Positions 36,225 to 44,307 of a stretch of DNA of 64,000 bases are shown piece after piece. Origin of the DNA: Natrinema hispanicum (GTDB lineage: Archaea > Halobacteriota > Halobacteria > Halobacteriales > Natrialbaceae); the NCBI RefSeq assembly GCF_900111485.1, contig NZ_FOIC01000002.1, forward strand, positions 248,001 to 312,000, written 5' to 3'. Under the pieces are notes generated by a model, which worked only from the letters and a program-made list of their open reading frames with translations, ran no database searches and was not told where the DNA came from. Positions within the stretch are counted from its first letter, which is position 1. The number at the start of each line of letters is the position of its first letter. The translations under genes were made by a program, and so were the position numbers.

Positions 36225-36230
36225 CATAAA
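36225..36230 (-). promoter_or_regulatory. TATA-like box for the NTase-like gene
   Basis: TTTATG on the minus strand, 23 nt before the ATG. Confidence 0.45.
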
Positions 36231-36336
36231 GGGTATACTGTTACCGGACATCGCACGAGGCCCGAGTGTGGCGAGACACACGACGAGCCGTGCCATCTCG
36301 AGAAGCTATTTAGGCTGCGCCGGAAACGTGACGGAC

Positions 36337-37422
36337 ATGTACGATTTCGTCGTCGTTGGCGTCGGGCCGCCGGGTGCGCGGTTTGCCCGCCGTGTCGCCG
36401 AGGACGGCTACGACGTGCTCGTCCTCGAGAAGGGCCGTATCGGCGAGCCACTGGCCTGTTCGGGCCACGTGAGCACCGATATCTGGCAGTTCACGGGGTC
36501 AGGTGCTCGCGAAGAACTCTTCCAAAACGAGATCTACGGTGCACGATTTCACGTCGGTGGGCCCCGAAGCGACGCCTATCCCTTCTACAAGCAGGCGGTC
36601 GCCTCGAACGTTATCGACCGCGTCGGACTGGATCGCCACCTCGCCGAGTTAGCTCGAGAGGCAGGCGCGGACGTCCGTGAGGACCACACTGTTACCGAGG
36701 TTACCGAACACCACGATCGCGTCACAGTCGTCGCGAACGGGCCCGATGGCGTCGTCGAGTTCGAGGCGAAGATGGTCGCCGGCTGTGACGGGCCACGCTC
36801 GCGAGTCCGGGACGAACTCGGTCTCCCCCAGCCCGACGAGTTCCTCCACGGTGTACTCGCCTTCTCCGAGGAAGACGACCACCAGGATTTTGTCGATGTG
36901 CATCTGACGCCGCCGACGTTTTTCGCCTGGCGGATTCCACGCGGCGAGGCCGGCGTCGAGTACGGCCTCGCGGCCCCGCCGGGTGTCCACGTGACCAAAC
37001 ACTTCGAGGACCTGATCGACGGCTACGAGGTCGACGTCTCCCATCGGTGCTCGGGTGCGATCCCGATCGGCCCACCGGATCGGGTGACATCCCAGCGCGC
37101 CTTCCTGATCGGCGACGCGGCCGCCCAGACCAAGCCCTTCACCGGCGGTGGCATTCTGTATGGCATGACCAGCGCTGACCACGCCGCCCGCGAGATCGAC
37201 CCCGATCGGCCGACCACGCTCGCGGCCTACGAACGCGCCTGGCGCGACGATTTGGCACGCGAACAGCAACTCGGCCACTGGATTCGGCGCGCCTACTCGC
37301 TGCCCGAGCCGATCCAACGACTCGGCCTCGGCACACTATCGGGCGAGATCGGCGTCCACATGGATCGGCCAACGTCGCTGCTCTCGCTCGAGCATCTCAA
37401 GGCGGTGCTCCCCGGTCGCTGA
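36337..37422 (+). CDS. Geranylgeranyl-reductase-family FAD-dependent oxidoreductase
   Basis: 361 residues. The N-terminal FAD Rossmann motif is atypical: VVVGVGPPGARFARR, with GVGPPG in place of GxGxxG. The second FAD site is FLIGDAAAQTKPFTGGGI, close to the archaeal digeranylgeranylglycerophospholipid reductase pattern. It likely reduces isoprenoid double bonds or oxygenates a polyketide/quinone. It may be one of several paralogues in the cell. The start at ATG 36337 was set by the FAD motif. Confidence 0.88.
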   Translation: MYDFVVVGVGPPGARFARRVAEDGYDVLVLEKGRIGEPLACSGHVSTDIWQFTGSGAREELFQNEIYGARFHVGGPRSDAYPFYKQAVASNVIDRVGLDRHLAELAREAGADVREDHTVTEVTEHHDRVTVVANGPDGVVEFEAKMVAGCDGPRSRVRDELGLPQPDEFLHGVLAFSEEDDHQDFVDVHLTPPTFFAWRIPRGEAGVEYGLAAPPGVHVTKHFEDLIDGYEVDVSHRCSGAIPIGPPDRVTSQRAFLIGDAAAQTKPFTGGGILYGMTSADHAAREIDPDRPTTLAAYERAWRDDLAREQQLGHWIRRAYSLPEPIQRLGLGTLSGEIGVHMDRPTSLLSLEHLKAVLPGR

Positions 37423-37466
37423 GCCGGCGGCCCCTGTCAGGCTCGAGCCTTCGAGACGGACCGTAT

Positions 37467-38840
37467 TCAGATGCCACTCGAAACCCGAAGCGGACCGTCC
37501 TGAACGTCGGTTTCCTGCCCGTTGGCAGTGTCTCCCTGCTCGGTGCGCCCGCGCTCTTCGGCGACGACATACTGGACTTCGACGACGATCGGGTCGTCGG
37601 TGTGGGGGCTGATCTCCCTGTAGAGGCGGTCAGCGAGTCCCGGCTCCGTCCCGGCGTTTTGACTCGAGACCGTGACGATGACCCTGTCGACCGACTGCAC
37701 CGGATAGTTGCCGTCGAGTTCGATCACGATGTCTTCGATCTCGAACTCCTCGTACCGGGGGTCAGTCAGGACGTCCTCGACCTCCGCTTCGGTGGCCGAC
37801 TCGAGTTCGGTCGTATGAAAGTCGAGCAAGGTAACGCTGGCAAGCGGGACGGTCAGCACTAGCAAGCCGATCCCGAAGATCGCCGCGTAGGTGTAGGTCG
37901 GCCGTCGCGTCGGCGACACCTCGAACAGACCCTGGGGCCGATAGCCGGCGACCCACAGCGTCGCCAGCGCAGCCAGATTGACCGACAGGAGGTTGACGAT
38001 CACGAGGGCTGCAGCGCCGGTCGCCGCACCAGACATCCCCCAGGCGACCGTGATCCCGACCGCAGCGGAGGGCGGAATGAGTGCTGCGGCGATCATGACG
38101 CCGACGATGGCCTCCGAAAAGCCCCGCGTGAGACTCAGAATGCCGGCGATCCCGGCACCCAGCGCGACCGCCAGCGAAAACAGGTTCGGCGAGACCCGCT
38201 CCTCGAGTTCGGTGGCGACGACGATGTCGACCCCTGCAGGCTCGAGGCCGGCCAGCCGAGCGAGCACCGCGAGCCCGATCGAGGCGGCGACCACCAGTCC
38301 GACGCCGACGATCTGATAGCGAAACCCCGTGTATTTGAGCCGGGCGTCACCGGTGACGATACCGATGTTGGCCGCGAGCGCAGGACCGAGCAACGGCGCG
38401 ATGACCATCGCACCGATCACGACCGCCGGCGAGTCGGCCAGCAGTCCGGCGGTCGCGACGACGGCACTGATCAACAGCATCGCGGCGTAGATCGGAAACG
38501 GTGGCGTGAGTTCGTCGGCTTTCGTGCGTAACACCTGTCTCGAGGTACGCGCACCGGTTTGCCCGCCGTAGCTGTACTGTTCCTGCAGCGTCGCGAACCC
38601 CTCCGAAATGACCGTTTCGGCGTCGATCACGACGACACGAGCGTCATCGCCGACGCCGGTTCGCTTGAGCCGATCGAGAAGCGGCTCGACGGCCTGGGTG
38701 GGGACCGGAAACCGAACCACAGCGGTGTATTCCCGGCCACTGGTTTCGTCACTGACGACGTAGTCGATCCCTTCGTCCTCGAGGATATTGAGGACGGCCC
38801 GTCGTTTCCCCTCTGGAACAGTGATCTCCAGATACCGCAT
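37467..38840 (-). CDS. DUF389 membrane protein
   Basis: 457 residues: a soluble ferredoxin-like N-terminal domain (MRYLEITVPEGKRRAVLNIL), then DUF389 with about six helices (GAMVIAPLLGPALAANIGI, LPP-like AAALIPPSAAVGITVA). A variable soluble acidic tail closes the protein. No transport activity has been established for the family. It is convergent with the flavoprotein gene. Confidence 0.9.
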   Translation of the reverse strand: MRYLEITVPEGKRRAVLNILEDEGIDYVVSDETSGREYTAVVRFPVPTQAVEPLLDRLKRTGVGDDARVVVIDAETVISEGFATLQEQYSYGGQTGARTSRQVLRTKADELTPPFPIYAAMLLISAVVATAGLLADSPAVVIGAMVIAPLLGPALAANIGIVTGDARLKYTGFRYQIVGVGLVVAASIGLAVLARLAGLEPAGVDIVVATELEERVSPNLFSLAVALGAGIAGILSLTRGFSEAIVGVMIAAALIPPSAAVGITVAWGMSGAATGAAALVIVNLLSVNLAALATLWVAGYRPQGLFEVSPTRRPTYTYAAIFGIGLLVLTVPLASVTLLDFHTTELESATEAEVEDVLTDPRYEEFEIEDIVIELDGNYPVQSVDRVIVTVSSQNAGTEPGLADRLYREISPHTDDPIVVEVQYVVAEERGRTEQGDTANGQETDVQDGPLRVSSGI

Positions 38841-39042
38841 ACGGGGGCCACACTCGACCAGCCGATAGTACCCCGGGCAGCAGTGGACGGGTGTCGCTCG
38901 AGCGTCGGTGTGGTCGTCCCCGCTGGCCGTGGTCGCGCGGCCGACTGTTGGTCGACGCGGTCGGGCAGTGGACTATCACCGATCCCGACAGTCAGACTCA
39001 CCGCAACAGCGGTTTTTACGCGATGGTGGTGTACAACGTGTG

Positions 39043-39702
39043 ATGTCGACGATAGCTGACCTCCGGCTTCCGGCGACGGAGACAGCGCTTGCGACCACGT
39101 TCGAGCGCGCACCGGAGGCGACGTTCGAACTCGAATCCTCGGTGTCGAAGACGCGGCCGTCGCTGTGGGTGATCGGCGTCGATCGCGAGACGGTCGAATC
39201 CGCGCTTGCGGCCGATCCGTCCGTCGAGATCGCCGAACTGGTGGTCGAAACTGACTCGCGGTTGCTGTACGACGTGGCCTTTGCTGAGGAGACGGAAACG
39301 GATCGCCTCTGGAACGAGGTGCTGGCCGACGGCGGCTCCCTCCTCGAGGCACGCGCAAGCGACGGCTGGTGGCAGGTGACAGTCCGCTACCGCACCCGCG
39401 ACCAACTCTGTACCACCTACGACCGGCTGGTCGAGCGCGGGATCAACGCCGACCTCCGGCGGATTACCGACATAACCGACACCGACGGCCACGAGACACG
39501 ACTGACGCCCGAACAGCAAGAGGCCCTCGAGGCCGCCCTCGAGCACGGCTACTTCGAGATTCCACGCGGCGTCTCGATGGAGGAGTTGGCCGACAAATTA
39601 GACATTTCACATCAGGCGCTCTCCGAGCGGTTCCGCCGCGCCTACGAGACGCTGGTCGATGCCGAACTCCAGCCCGCAGGCGAAGAGTCACGACCCAACT
39701 GA
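39043..39702 (+). CDS. Bat-type HTH transcriptional regulator (HTH_10)
   Basis: 219 residues. The C-terminal HTH_10 domain: LTPEQQEALEAALEHGYFEI, PRGVSMEELADKLDISH and QALSERFRRAYETLV. The N-terminal half is the bacterio-opsin-activator-type sensor-like domain without a visible ligand motif. It likely regulates genes elsewhere. ATG 39043 follows GGTTTTTAC, about 25-30 nt upstream. Confidence 0.9.
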   Translation: MSTIADLRLPATETALATTFERAPEATFELESSVSKTRPSLWVIGVDRETVESALAADPSVEIAELVVETDSRLLYDVAFAEETETDRLWNEVLADGGSLLEARASDGWWQVTVRYRTRDQLCTTYDRLVERGINADLRRITDITDTDGHETRLTPEQQEALEAALEHGYFEIPRGVSMEELADKLDISHQALSERFRRAYETLVDAELQPAGEESRPN

Positions 39703-39807
39703 TGGTCGGTCGGCTGCCGATCGGCCATAATGGACACGAATCGCGAGATGGCAGCCGAATGGGAACGCGGGACAATCATTATTTGGATGGCTTGCGTTCG
39801 ACCCCAT

Positions 39808-40086
39808 ATGGCTGATCTGCTTTCCGACGAGGAGATCGACGACCAACTCCCCGAGGCGTGGGAGCGCGAGGACGACGAGATCATCCGGGTCTACGAGTTC
39901 GACGACTATCTTCGCGGCGTCAACTTCGCCCAGATGGTCGGCGAGATCGCCGAAGCGCAGTTTCACCACCCGGAAATCATCATCCGCTACGCCGGCGTCG
40001 AGATCCGGTTGACCTCCCACGAGGCAGGCGGCATTACCGACGACGACATCGAGATGGCAGAGCTGATCGAGTCCGAACACAACTGA
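39808..40086 (+). CDS. Pterin-4a-carbinolamine dehydratase family protein
   Basis: 92 residues, the usual DCoH/PCD size. The catalytic region EAQFHHPEIIIRYAGVEIRL has the HH-P signature, then TSHEAGGITDDDIEMAELI. The canonical third catalytic histidine is kept in SHEAGG. Its role in archaea that lack aromatic hydroxylases is unclear; a molybdopterin or tetrahydropterin salvage role has been proposed. ATG 39808 (MADLLSDEEID) is the family start. Confidence 0.92.
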   Translation: MADLLSDEEIDDQLPEAWEREDDEIIRVYEFDDYLRGVNFAQMVGEIAEAQFHHPEIIIRYAGVEIRLTSHEAGGITDDDIEMAELIESEHN

Positions 40087-40101
40087 CAACACTCACCCCC
40101 G

Positions 40102-40497
40102 ATGGACGCCCGCTACGCCTTCCGTGTCCGGATTCGTATCGAGCCGGCCCGCGACGATGTCTCCATCGCGCCGAGCAGCGCCGAGACGACGCTCACGCTC
40201 TTTCTTGAGGCACCGGAGCCGGGCACCGAAGGGTGGCTCTTCTTCCGGGACACGCTGTGGCGCGGCGAGATCGGCGACGAGGACTACGGCCGCCGCCTCG
40301 CCGCAGAGTGGCTCGGCGTTCCCGAACGAACCGTCCAGGCGGTCGAGTTCCGAGAACTACAGACCGACCAGGCGTATTTCGACGCCCTGAAAGCCGAAAT
40401 CGCGGCCGATCTCGAGCCGTTCAAGGCCGATACCGTCTCGGAAGTCATCTCGAAGTATTTGGGCTCGAGCGTTCGAGTGACCGAGACCGACGACTAG
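40102..40497 (+). CDS. Conserved haloarchaeal protein in operon with the pterin dehydratase
   Basis: 131 residues: IRIEPARDDVSIAPSS, GWLFFRDTLWRGEIGDEDYG, YFDALKAEIAADLEPF and ISKYLGSSVRVTETDD. No known domain is recognised. It starts 15 nt after the pterin dehydratase gene, so the two are likely co-expressed. It is probably soluble and acidic. Confidence 0.8.
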   Translation: MDARYAFRVRIRIEPARDDVSIAPSSAETTLTLFLEAPEPGTEGWLFFRDTLWRGEIGDEDYGRRLAAEWLGVPERTVQAVEFRELQTDQAYFDALKAEIAADLEPFKADTVSEVISKYLGSSVRVTETDD

Positions 40498-40549
40498 GCC
40501 TGCGGGTACACCAGAAACCAGTGACAGGAACCCGTCTCACTCGACTGTC

Positions 40550-40789
40550 TCAGCCCACATCGTCTGGATCGAGTTCTTCGAGCCGGCTCGCCGTCACCAT
40601 CGGCCCGTCGGACGGGTCGAGGTGATACGCCCCCGAACACAGCTTGCAGAGCGTAAACTCCTCGGGCAGGCTCGAGCGCGGTCGCTCATAGATCTCCCGC
40701 GCATGAGAGAGGCCCTGACACTCGCGATATTCGTGGTAGCGGGTGGTACCGGCAGCGACGTAGACCGTCTCGTCGTCGCTCACAACCAC
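40550..40789 (-). CDS. Small putative zinc-binding protein (YHxxxC ... CxxC)
   Basis: 79 residues. RYHEYRECQGLSHA and TLCKLCSGAYHL resemble the compact 'YH-xx-C ... C-x2-C' metal-binding module found at the C terminus of nuclease-like proteins. No catalytic domain accompanies it. The function is unknown; a nucleic-acid or adaptor role is inferred. Confidence 0.7.
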   Translation of the reverse strand: MVVSDDETVYVAAGTTRYHEYRECQGLSHAREIYERPRSSLPEEFTLCKLCSGAYHLDPSDGPMVTASRLEELDPDDVG

Positions 40790-40822
40790 TCACCTGCGTT
40801 TCCGCTCGTGTCTGGTCGGTTC

Positions 40823-40838
40823 GGAGGGCGTGCCCTCC
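40823..40838. repeat. Perfect hairpin GGAGGGC-GT-GCCCTCC
   Basis: 7-bp arms with a 2-nt centre (a 4-nt loop if the closing pair is open). Related in form to the hairpins at 8173 and 23400. Confidence 0.65.
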
Positions 40839-41200
40839 AGCGGTCCGTATCGCAGTGTGGTCCGGCAGCGTCGGCTGCTCGAGACGCGGAACTCGACTGT
40901 GGTGATCGAATCATCGTGATAGAACTGTTGACTTCCCACTAGTCCACGCGCCAGTATCACGATCTGGTATATGAAAGTATTGGCTATGATGATATTATTG
41001 AACGACGATCAGTTCGTTCCCGACCACCGCCGCCGATCAGTGCTCCGTCGAAATCGCCCGTGAAACGGCCGCTGCCGTATGGTATGTACCGATCAAGTGC
41101 GTACATCGAGATCCCACGTTGTTGATTCGCATCGAATATTAGGTAGTAATAATATATACTATGGATAATATTGGTCATCGATAGCACACCTCTCTCCATC

Positions 41201-41210
41201 TTTATATAAT
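41201..41210 (+). promoter_or_regulatory. TATA box for the HTH / unknown / SDR operon
   Basis: TTTATATAAT, 22-31 nt before the ATG at 41232; one of the clearest archaeal promoter boxes in the window. Confidence 0.65.
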
Positions 41211-41231
41211 TACTTGTGGGCGTCTTCGGTG

Positions 41232-41465
41232 ATGTCTACGAGCGAACACCAGTTGGCAACAGCAGGGGAACTCGCAGTTCCAGACGAAATTACATCACCA
41301 CAGGCGAAACTCGTTTATCTCTCGGTTCTCGTCACGGAGGAGGCGAAAGCGGCCGATCTCCAGCAGATGCTCGGAGTGCCGAAACTCACCCTCTTTGCCG
41401 TCCTCGAGTCGCTTGCCGCGCAAGATTTTATCCAGCGCACTGGAGATTGCTATGTCTGCCGATAA
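41232..41465 (+). CDS. Small winged-HTH protein
   Basis: 77 residues: AKLVYLSVLVTEEAKAADLQ, QMLGVPKLTLFAVLESLAAQ and DFIQRTGDCYVCR form a minimal MarR/Lrp-like winged helix. It overlaps the next gene by 14 nt, implying translational coupling. It probably regulates its own operon. The terminal CYVC may bind a metal or be structural. Confidence 0.8.
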   Translation: MSTSEHQLATAGELAVPDEITSPQAKLVYLSVLVTEEAKAADLQQMLGVPKLTLFAVLESLAAQDFIQRTGDCYVCR

Positions 41466-42009
41466 CGCCGCCGACATTCCAGCTCTCGAGACTGACCTGA
41501 CGGAAGCCGTTCGGGTCGACTGTTACGTGCGCTCGAACGTGCCGACCGCCGTTTCCGAGCGGCTCACCGCGCTGCTCGAGCGGGTACGGACGCTCGAGGA
41601 AACCGGCACCCTCGCCGACGTGCAGGTCTCCCAGTGGCCGGCCGAACATGCGATCGGAGACACGGACCAGCCGACCCGGGAGGAACTCGTCGCCGAGTTC
41701 GACGAGTGGGCGACCGAGCACGGCTACTCGCTCGAGCCGGGGTTCTGTCGACAGCAGATCGACCTCTCACCGCTCGGGATCGATGACCCGAGTGAGACGA
41801 TTCGGGTCCCGCTGGTGGCGCTTGTGTTCTACGACGACGCGGACGAGAGCATGCAGGGTATCGTTCCATGCACGAACTCCGATCACGGCGACGGTAAGCG
41901 GACCTATACCGTCCACGAGTGGCTCACAGCCGTGGAACGGCATGCGTCGGAGGCATCCCCGCATGATACCCAAACGGAACAGCGTGCCCTGCTGGAGGGA
42001 TCACGATGA
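41452..42009 (+). CDS. Haloarchaeal protein of unknown function
   Basis: 185 residues. The N-terminal ferredoxin-like region (VRVDCYVRSNVPTAVSERL, ALLERVRTLEETG) is followed by a middle with EFDEWATEHGYSLEPGFCR and a C-terminal LVALVFYDDADESMQGIVPC and TYTVHEWLTAVE. No catalytic motif is seen. It overlaps both neighbours (14 nt upstream and 4 nt downstream), so it works with the HTH protein and the SDR. I believe such proteins recur in multiple haloarchaeal copies, but cannot name the family with certainty. Confidence 0.75.
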   Translation: MSADNAADIPALETDLTEAVRVDCYVRSNVPTAVSERLTALLERVRTLEETGTLADVQVSQWPAEHAIGDTDQPTREELVAEFDEWATEHGYSLEPGFCRQQIDLSPLGIDDPSETIRVPLVALVFYDDADESMQGIVPCTNSDHGDGKRTYTVHEWLTAVERHASEASPHDTQTEQRALLEGSR

Positions 42010-42806
42010 CGGCACAACTGCTCGAGGAGACGGACGGCTTGGAACTGCCGTCTCGGCAGCCACTTGCGGACCAGACGTGTCTGGTGACTGGGGCATCACG
42101 AGGGATCGGACGGAGTATCGCGTGTGAACTCGGGCGCTACGGTGCGACGGTCGTTGTCAACTATTGCTCGTCGGAAGCAGCCGCCCACGAGGTCGCCGAG
42201 ACGATCAGCGATACCGACGGCGACGGAGAGGGGTATCCGGTTCAAGCCGACGTCACCGACCGTGACGACGTCGACGCCATGCGTGAGGGCGTCCACGACG
42301 AACTCGGCGAGATCGACGTCCTCGTCAACAACGCCGGGATCACGCAGGATCGGCTCTTTGCCGACATGAGCCCCGAAGAATGGCACCGCGCGATCGACGT
42401 CTCGCTCAACGGGGCGTTCAACTGCACGCACGCGTTCTACGACGATATTAAAGCTGCCGACGACGGCCGTCTCATCGCCATCTCGAGTGTGGTCGGGAAA
42501 CAAGGCAACGTCGGCCAGGCGAACTACGCGGCGGCCAAAAGCGGCCTCTTCGGCTTTATTCGCTCGCTTGCCCTCGAGTTGGCACCGTCGGGGTCGACCG
42601 CCAACTGTGTCGCACCCGGTTTCACCCGGACCGAGATGGTCGAGGCCATCCCGGACGACGTGCAAGCGGAGATTCGCGACGAAATCCCGCTCGACCGATT
42701 CGCCAGCACGAGCGATATCGCCGGACTCGTTCGGTATCTCGCAAGCGAAGAGGCGGGATACATCACCGGGGAAGTCATCGACGTCAACGGCGGTATCGAC
42801 CTCTAA
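42006..42806 (+). CDS. SDR oxidoreductase, 3-oxoacyl/acetoacetyl-CoA reductase type (FabG/PhaB-like)
   Basis: 266 residues. Classical SDR motifs: VTGASRGIGRS (TGxxxGIG), VNNAGITQ (NNAG) and catalytic Ser-Tyr-Lys (SSVVGKQGNVGQANYAAAKSG). The terminus GEVIDVNGGIDL is typical of FabG. Haloarchaeal PhaB/FabG enzymes reduce acetoacetyl-CoA for polyhydroxyalkanoate synthesis, but PHA synthase genes are not adjacent, so the assignment is tentative. The first 20 residues are an extension before the Rossmann fold. Its ATG overlaps the upstream stop as ATGA. Confidence 0.88.
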   Translation: MTAQLLEETDGLELPSRQPLADQTCLVTGASRGIGRSIACELGRYGATVVVNYCSSEAAAHEVAETISDTDGDGEGYPVQADVTDRDDVDAMREGVHDELGEIDVLVNNAGITQDRLFADMSPEEWHRAIDVSLNGAFNCTHAFYDDIKAADDGRLIAISSVVGKQGNVGQANYAAAKSGLFGFIRSLALELAPSGSTANCVAPGFTRTEMVEAIPDDVQAEIRDEIPLDRFASTSDIAGLVRYLASEEAGYITGEVIDVNGGIDL

Positions 42807-43033
42807 CGGCACGCGATCAGACAAACGAGAGACAGCCCGTGCGTCACGGTATCTGATAGATAGTAGCAGCCATAGTACGTGAACGACCGGCGACGAGCGA
42901 CTCGGGAGTGAGTACGCCACCCCTGTCGAGTCGGTGGTCGAGTGGCCGCCAGTTCGCTGTCGGTACGACCGTCGTCATCCGTGCCGGACTGCCGACAGGC
43001 ATTTAGTCGAGAATCCCGTATATCTGTGTCCGA

Positions 43034-43669
43034 ATGGCCGCTGAACCGGACTATGACTTCTGGCTGCTCGACCTCGACGGCACTCTCGTCGACGTCGAGT
43101 GGTCGTACACGCGGGAGGTGTTCGACCGAGTCGGCGACCGGCTGGGTCGTGAGTTCACCGACCGGGAAGCCGACATCCTCTGGAACGGGTTGACCGGTTC
43201 TCGAGATCGCCAACTCGAGGAATGGGGTGTCGATCCCCGCGAGTTCTGGACCGCCTTTCACGAAGAGGAGGACCCGCTGGTGCGGGCCGAACAGACCTAC
43301 CTCCACGACGACGCCGCGTTCGTCGCCGACCTCGACGCACCGGTGGGACTTGTCACCCACTGTCAGGAGTTCCTCTGTGAACCCGTGTTGGACCACGTCG
43401 GGATCTGCGACTGGTTCGACGCACAACTATGCTGTACCGAGGAGACAGGTTGGAAACCAGACCCCAATCCTGTCGAGCGCGTCATGGTCGACCTCGGCGT
43501 CGCGCACAACGGCCATCAAGGCGTACTCGCGGGCGACGGTGCAAACGACGTCGGTGCAGCCTGGAACGCCGGGCTCGACGCGATCCACGTCGAGCGGGTC
43601 GGCCACGAGCGCCGTGGCCGGTGTGTCCTCGGCGACTATCGCGTCCAGTCGTTCAACGAACTCTACTGA
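43034..43669 (+). CDS. HAD-superfamily phosphatase
   Basis: 211 residues. Motif I WLLDLDGTLVDVEW, motif II LVTHCQEFL, motif III TGWKPDPNPV and motif IV AGDGANDVGAAWNAGLD. The cap insertion is of the small alpha-helical type, like phosphoglycolate phosphatases. The substrate is undetermined. It has its own upstream spacer. Confidence 0.9.
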   Translation: MAAEPDYDFWLLDLDGTLVDVEWSYTREVFDRVGDRLGREFTDREADILWNGLTGSRDRQLEEWGVDPREFWTAFHEEEDPLVRAEQTYLHDDAAFVADLDAPVGLVTHCQEFLCEPVLDHVGICDWFDAQLCCTEETGWKPDPNPVERVMVDLGVAHNGHQGVLAGDGANDVGAAWNAGLDAIHVERVGHERRGRCVLGDYRVQSFNELY

Positions 43670-43805
43670 GGGGGTCAGCAGCAATTGGTCCTGGGACACC
43701 CGCGACCGTCTTGCGGTTGTGCCAGAACCGCCGTTTCTCCACCCGTGACACGTCATATAACGCGTGCTCGTATTCACGGATTGTTACCATTTTCTCGACA
43801 GGAAA

Positions 43806-43813
43806 GCTTATGA
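43806..43813 (+). promoter_or_regulatory. TATA-like box for the 110-residue protein
   Basis: GCTTATGA, preceded by GGAAA, 24-31 nt before the ATG at 43837. It supports that start over the in-frame ATGs at 43810 and 43813. Confidence 0.45.
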
Positions 43814-43836
43814 TGAGATACCCGGGTTATCGGAGC

Positions 43837-44169
43837 ATGGCACGCGATACGCCGGTACAAAACCGAACTGACTCGGAACCAACTGACACACAGCTGCCGA
43901 ATCTCGTGACGATCGTCGGCCGTGGCGTCCCCTCGAACTACGAAGTCGCCGTCGACGGGGACCTCGAGATGTTAGCGGCCGACCCAGTGGCCGAAGGAAC
44001 CGTCATTTCGGGCGGCGTCGCCGAGGGATCGATCGATGTCGGCGTCCAGCGTTTTCGCTTCTCCGGTGAGATGGCAAACGTCCGACTCGTCGACTGGAAC
44101 GGCAACCAAGCGCCCGATTCTGCGAGCGTCCCGACTGTTCACGTCGAGTACGGCGCACCGCAGCGATAA
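43837..44169 (+). CDS. Haloarchaeal beta-rich hypothetical protein
   Basis: 110 residues; after an acidic start (MARDTPVQNRTDSEPTDTQL) it is beta-strand-rich: LVTIVGRGVPSNYEVAVDG, GGVAEGSIDVGVQRFRFSG and EMANVRLVDWNGNQ. No signal peptide or metal site. Function unknown; such proteins recur in haloarchaea. Confidence 0.75.
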   Translation: MARDTPVQNRTDSEPTDTQLPNLVTIVGRGVPSNYEVAVDGDLEMLAADPVAEGTVISGGVAEGSIDVGVQRFRFSGEMANVRLVDWNGNQAPDSASVPTVHVEYGAPQR

Positions 44170-44307
44170 CGCGCCAGCCGCCTGCAACTTGAAATCAGTA
44201 CTGTAACAGTCGCCGCTCGGCTGCCGCTCGTGCGACCGTTCGAGAATCAGTCTCAGTACGTCTCGAGTACCACGAATCGAGTGCGAGCGGCGCGGCCACC
44301 GCGTCGA

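Larger units (their letters stand above)
40790..41231. other. Spacer with a hairpin and an AT-rich promoter region
   Basis: 442 nt. It contains the hairpin at 40823-40838, an AT-rich block (40970-41000 and 41130-41210) and the TATA box for the following HTH gene. A 71-codon minus-strand frame (40984-41199) was considered and rejected. No other feature is seen. Confidence 0.55.

Noticed and set aside
40984-41199. A 71-codon minus-strand ORF in the AT-rich spacer
   Set aside because: Its N-terminal half is encoded by promoter-like AT-rich DNA, codon use is atypical and no motif is present.
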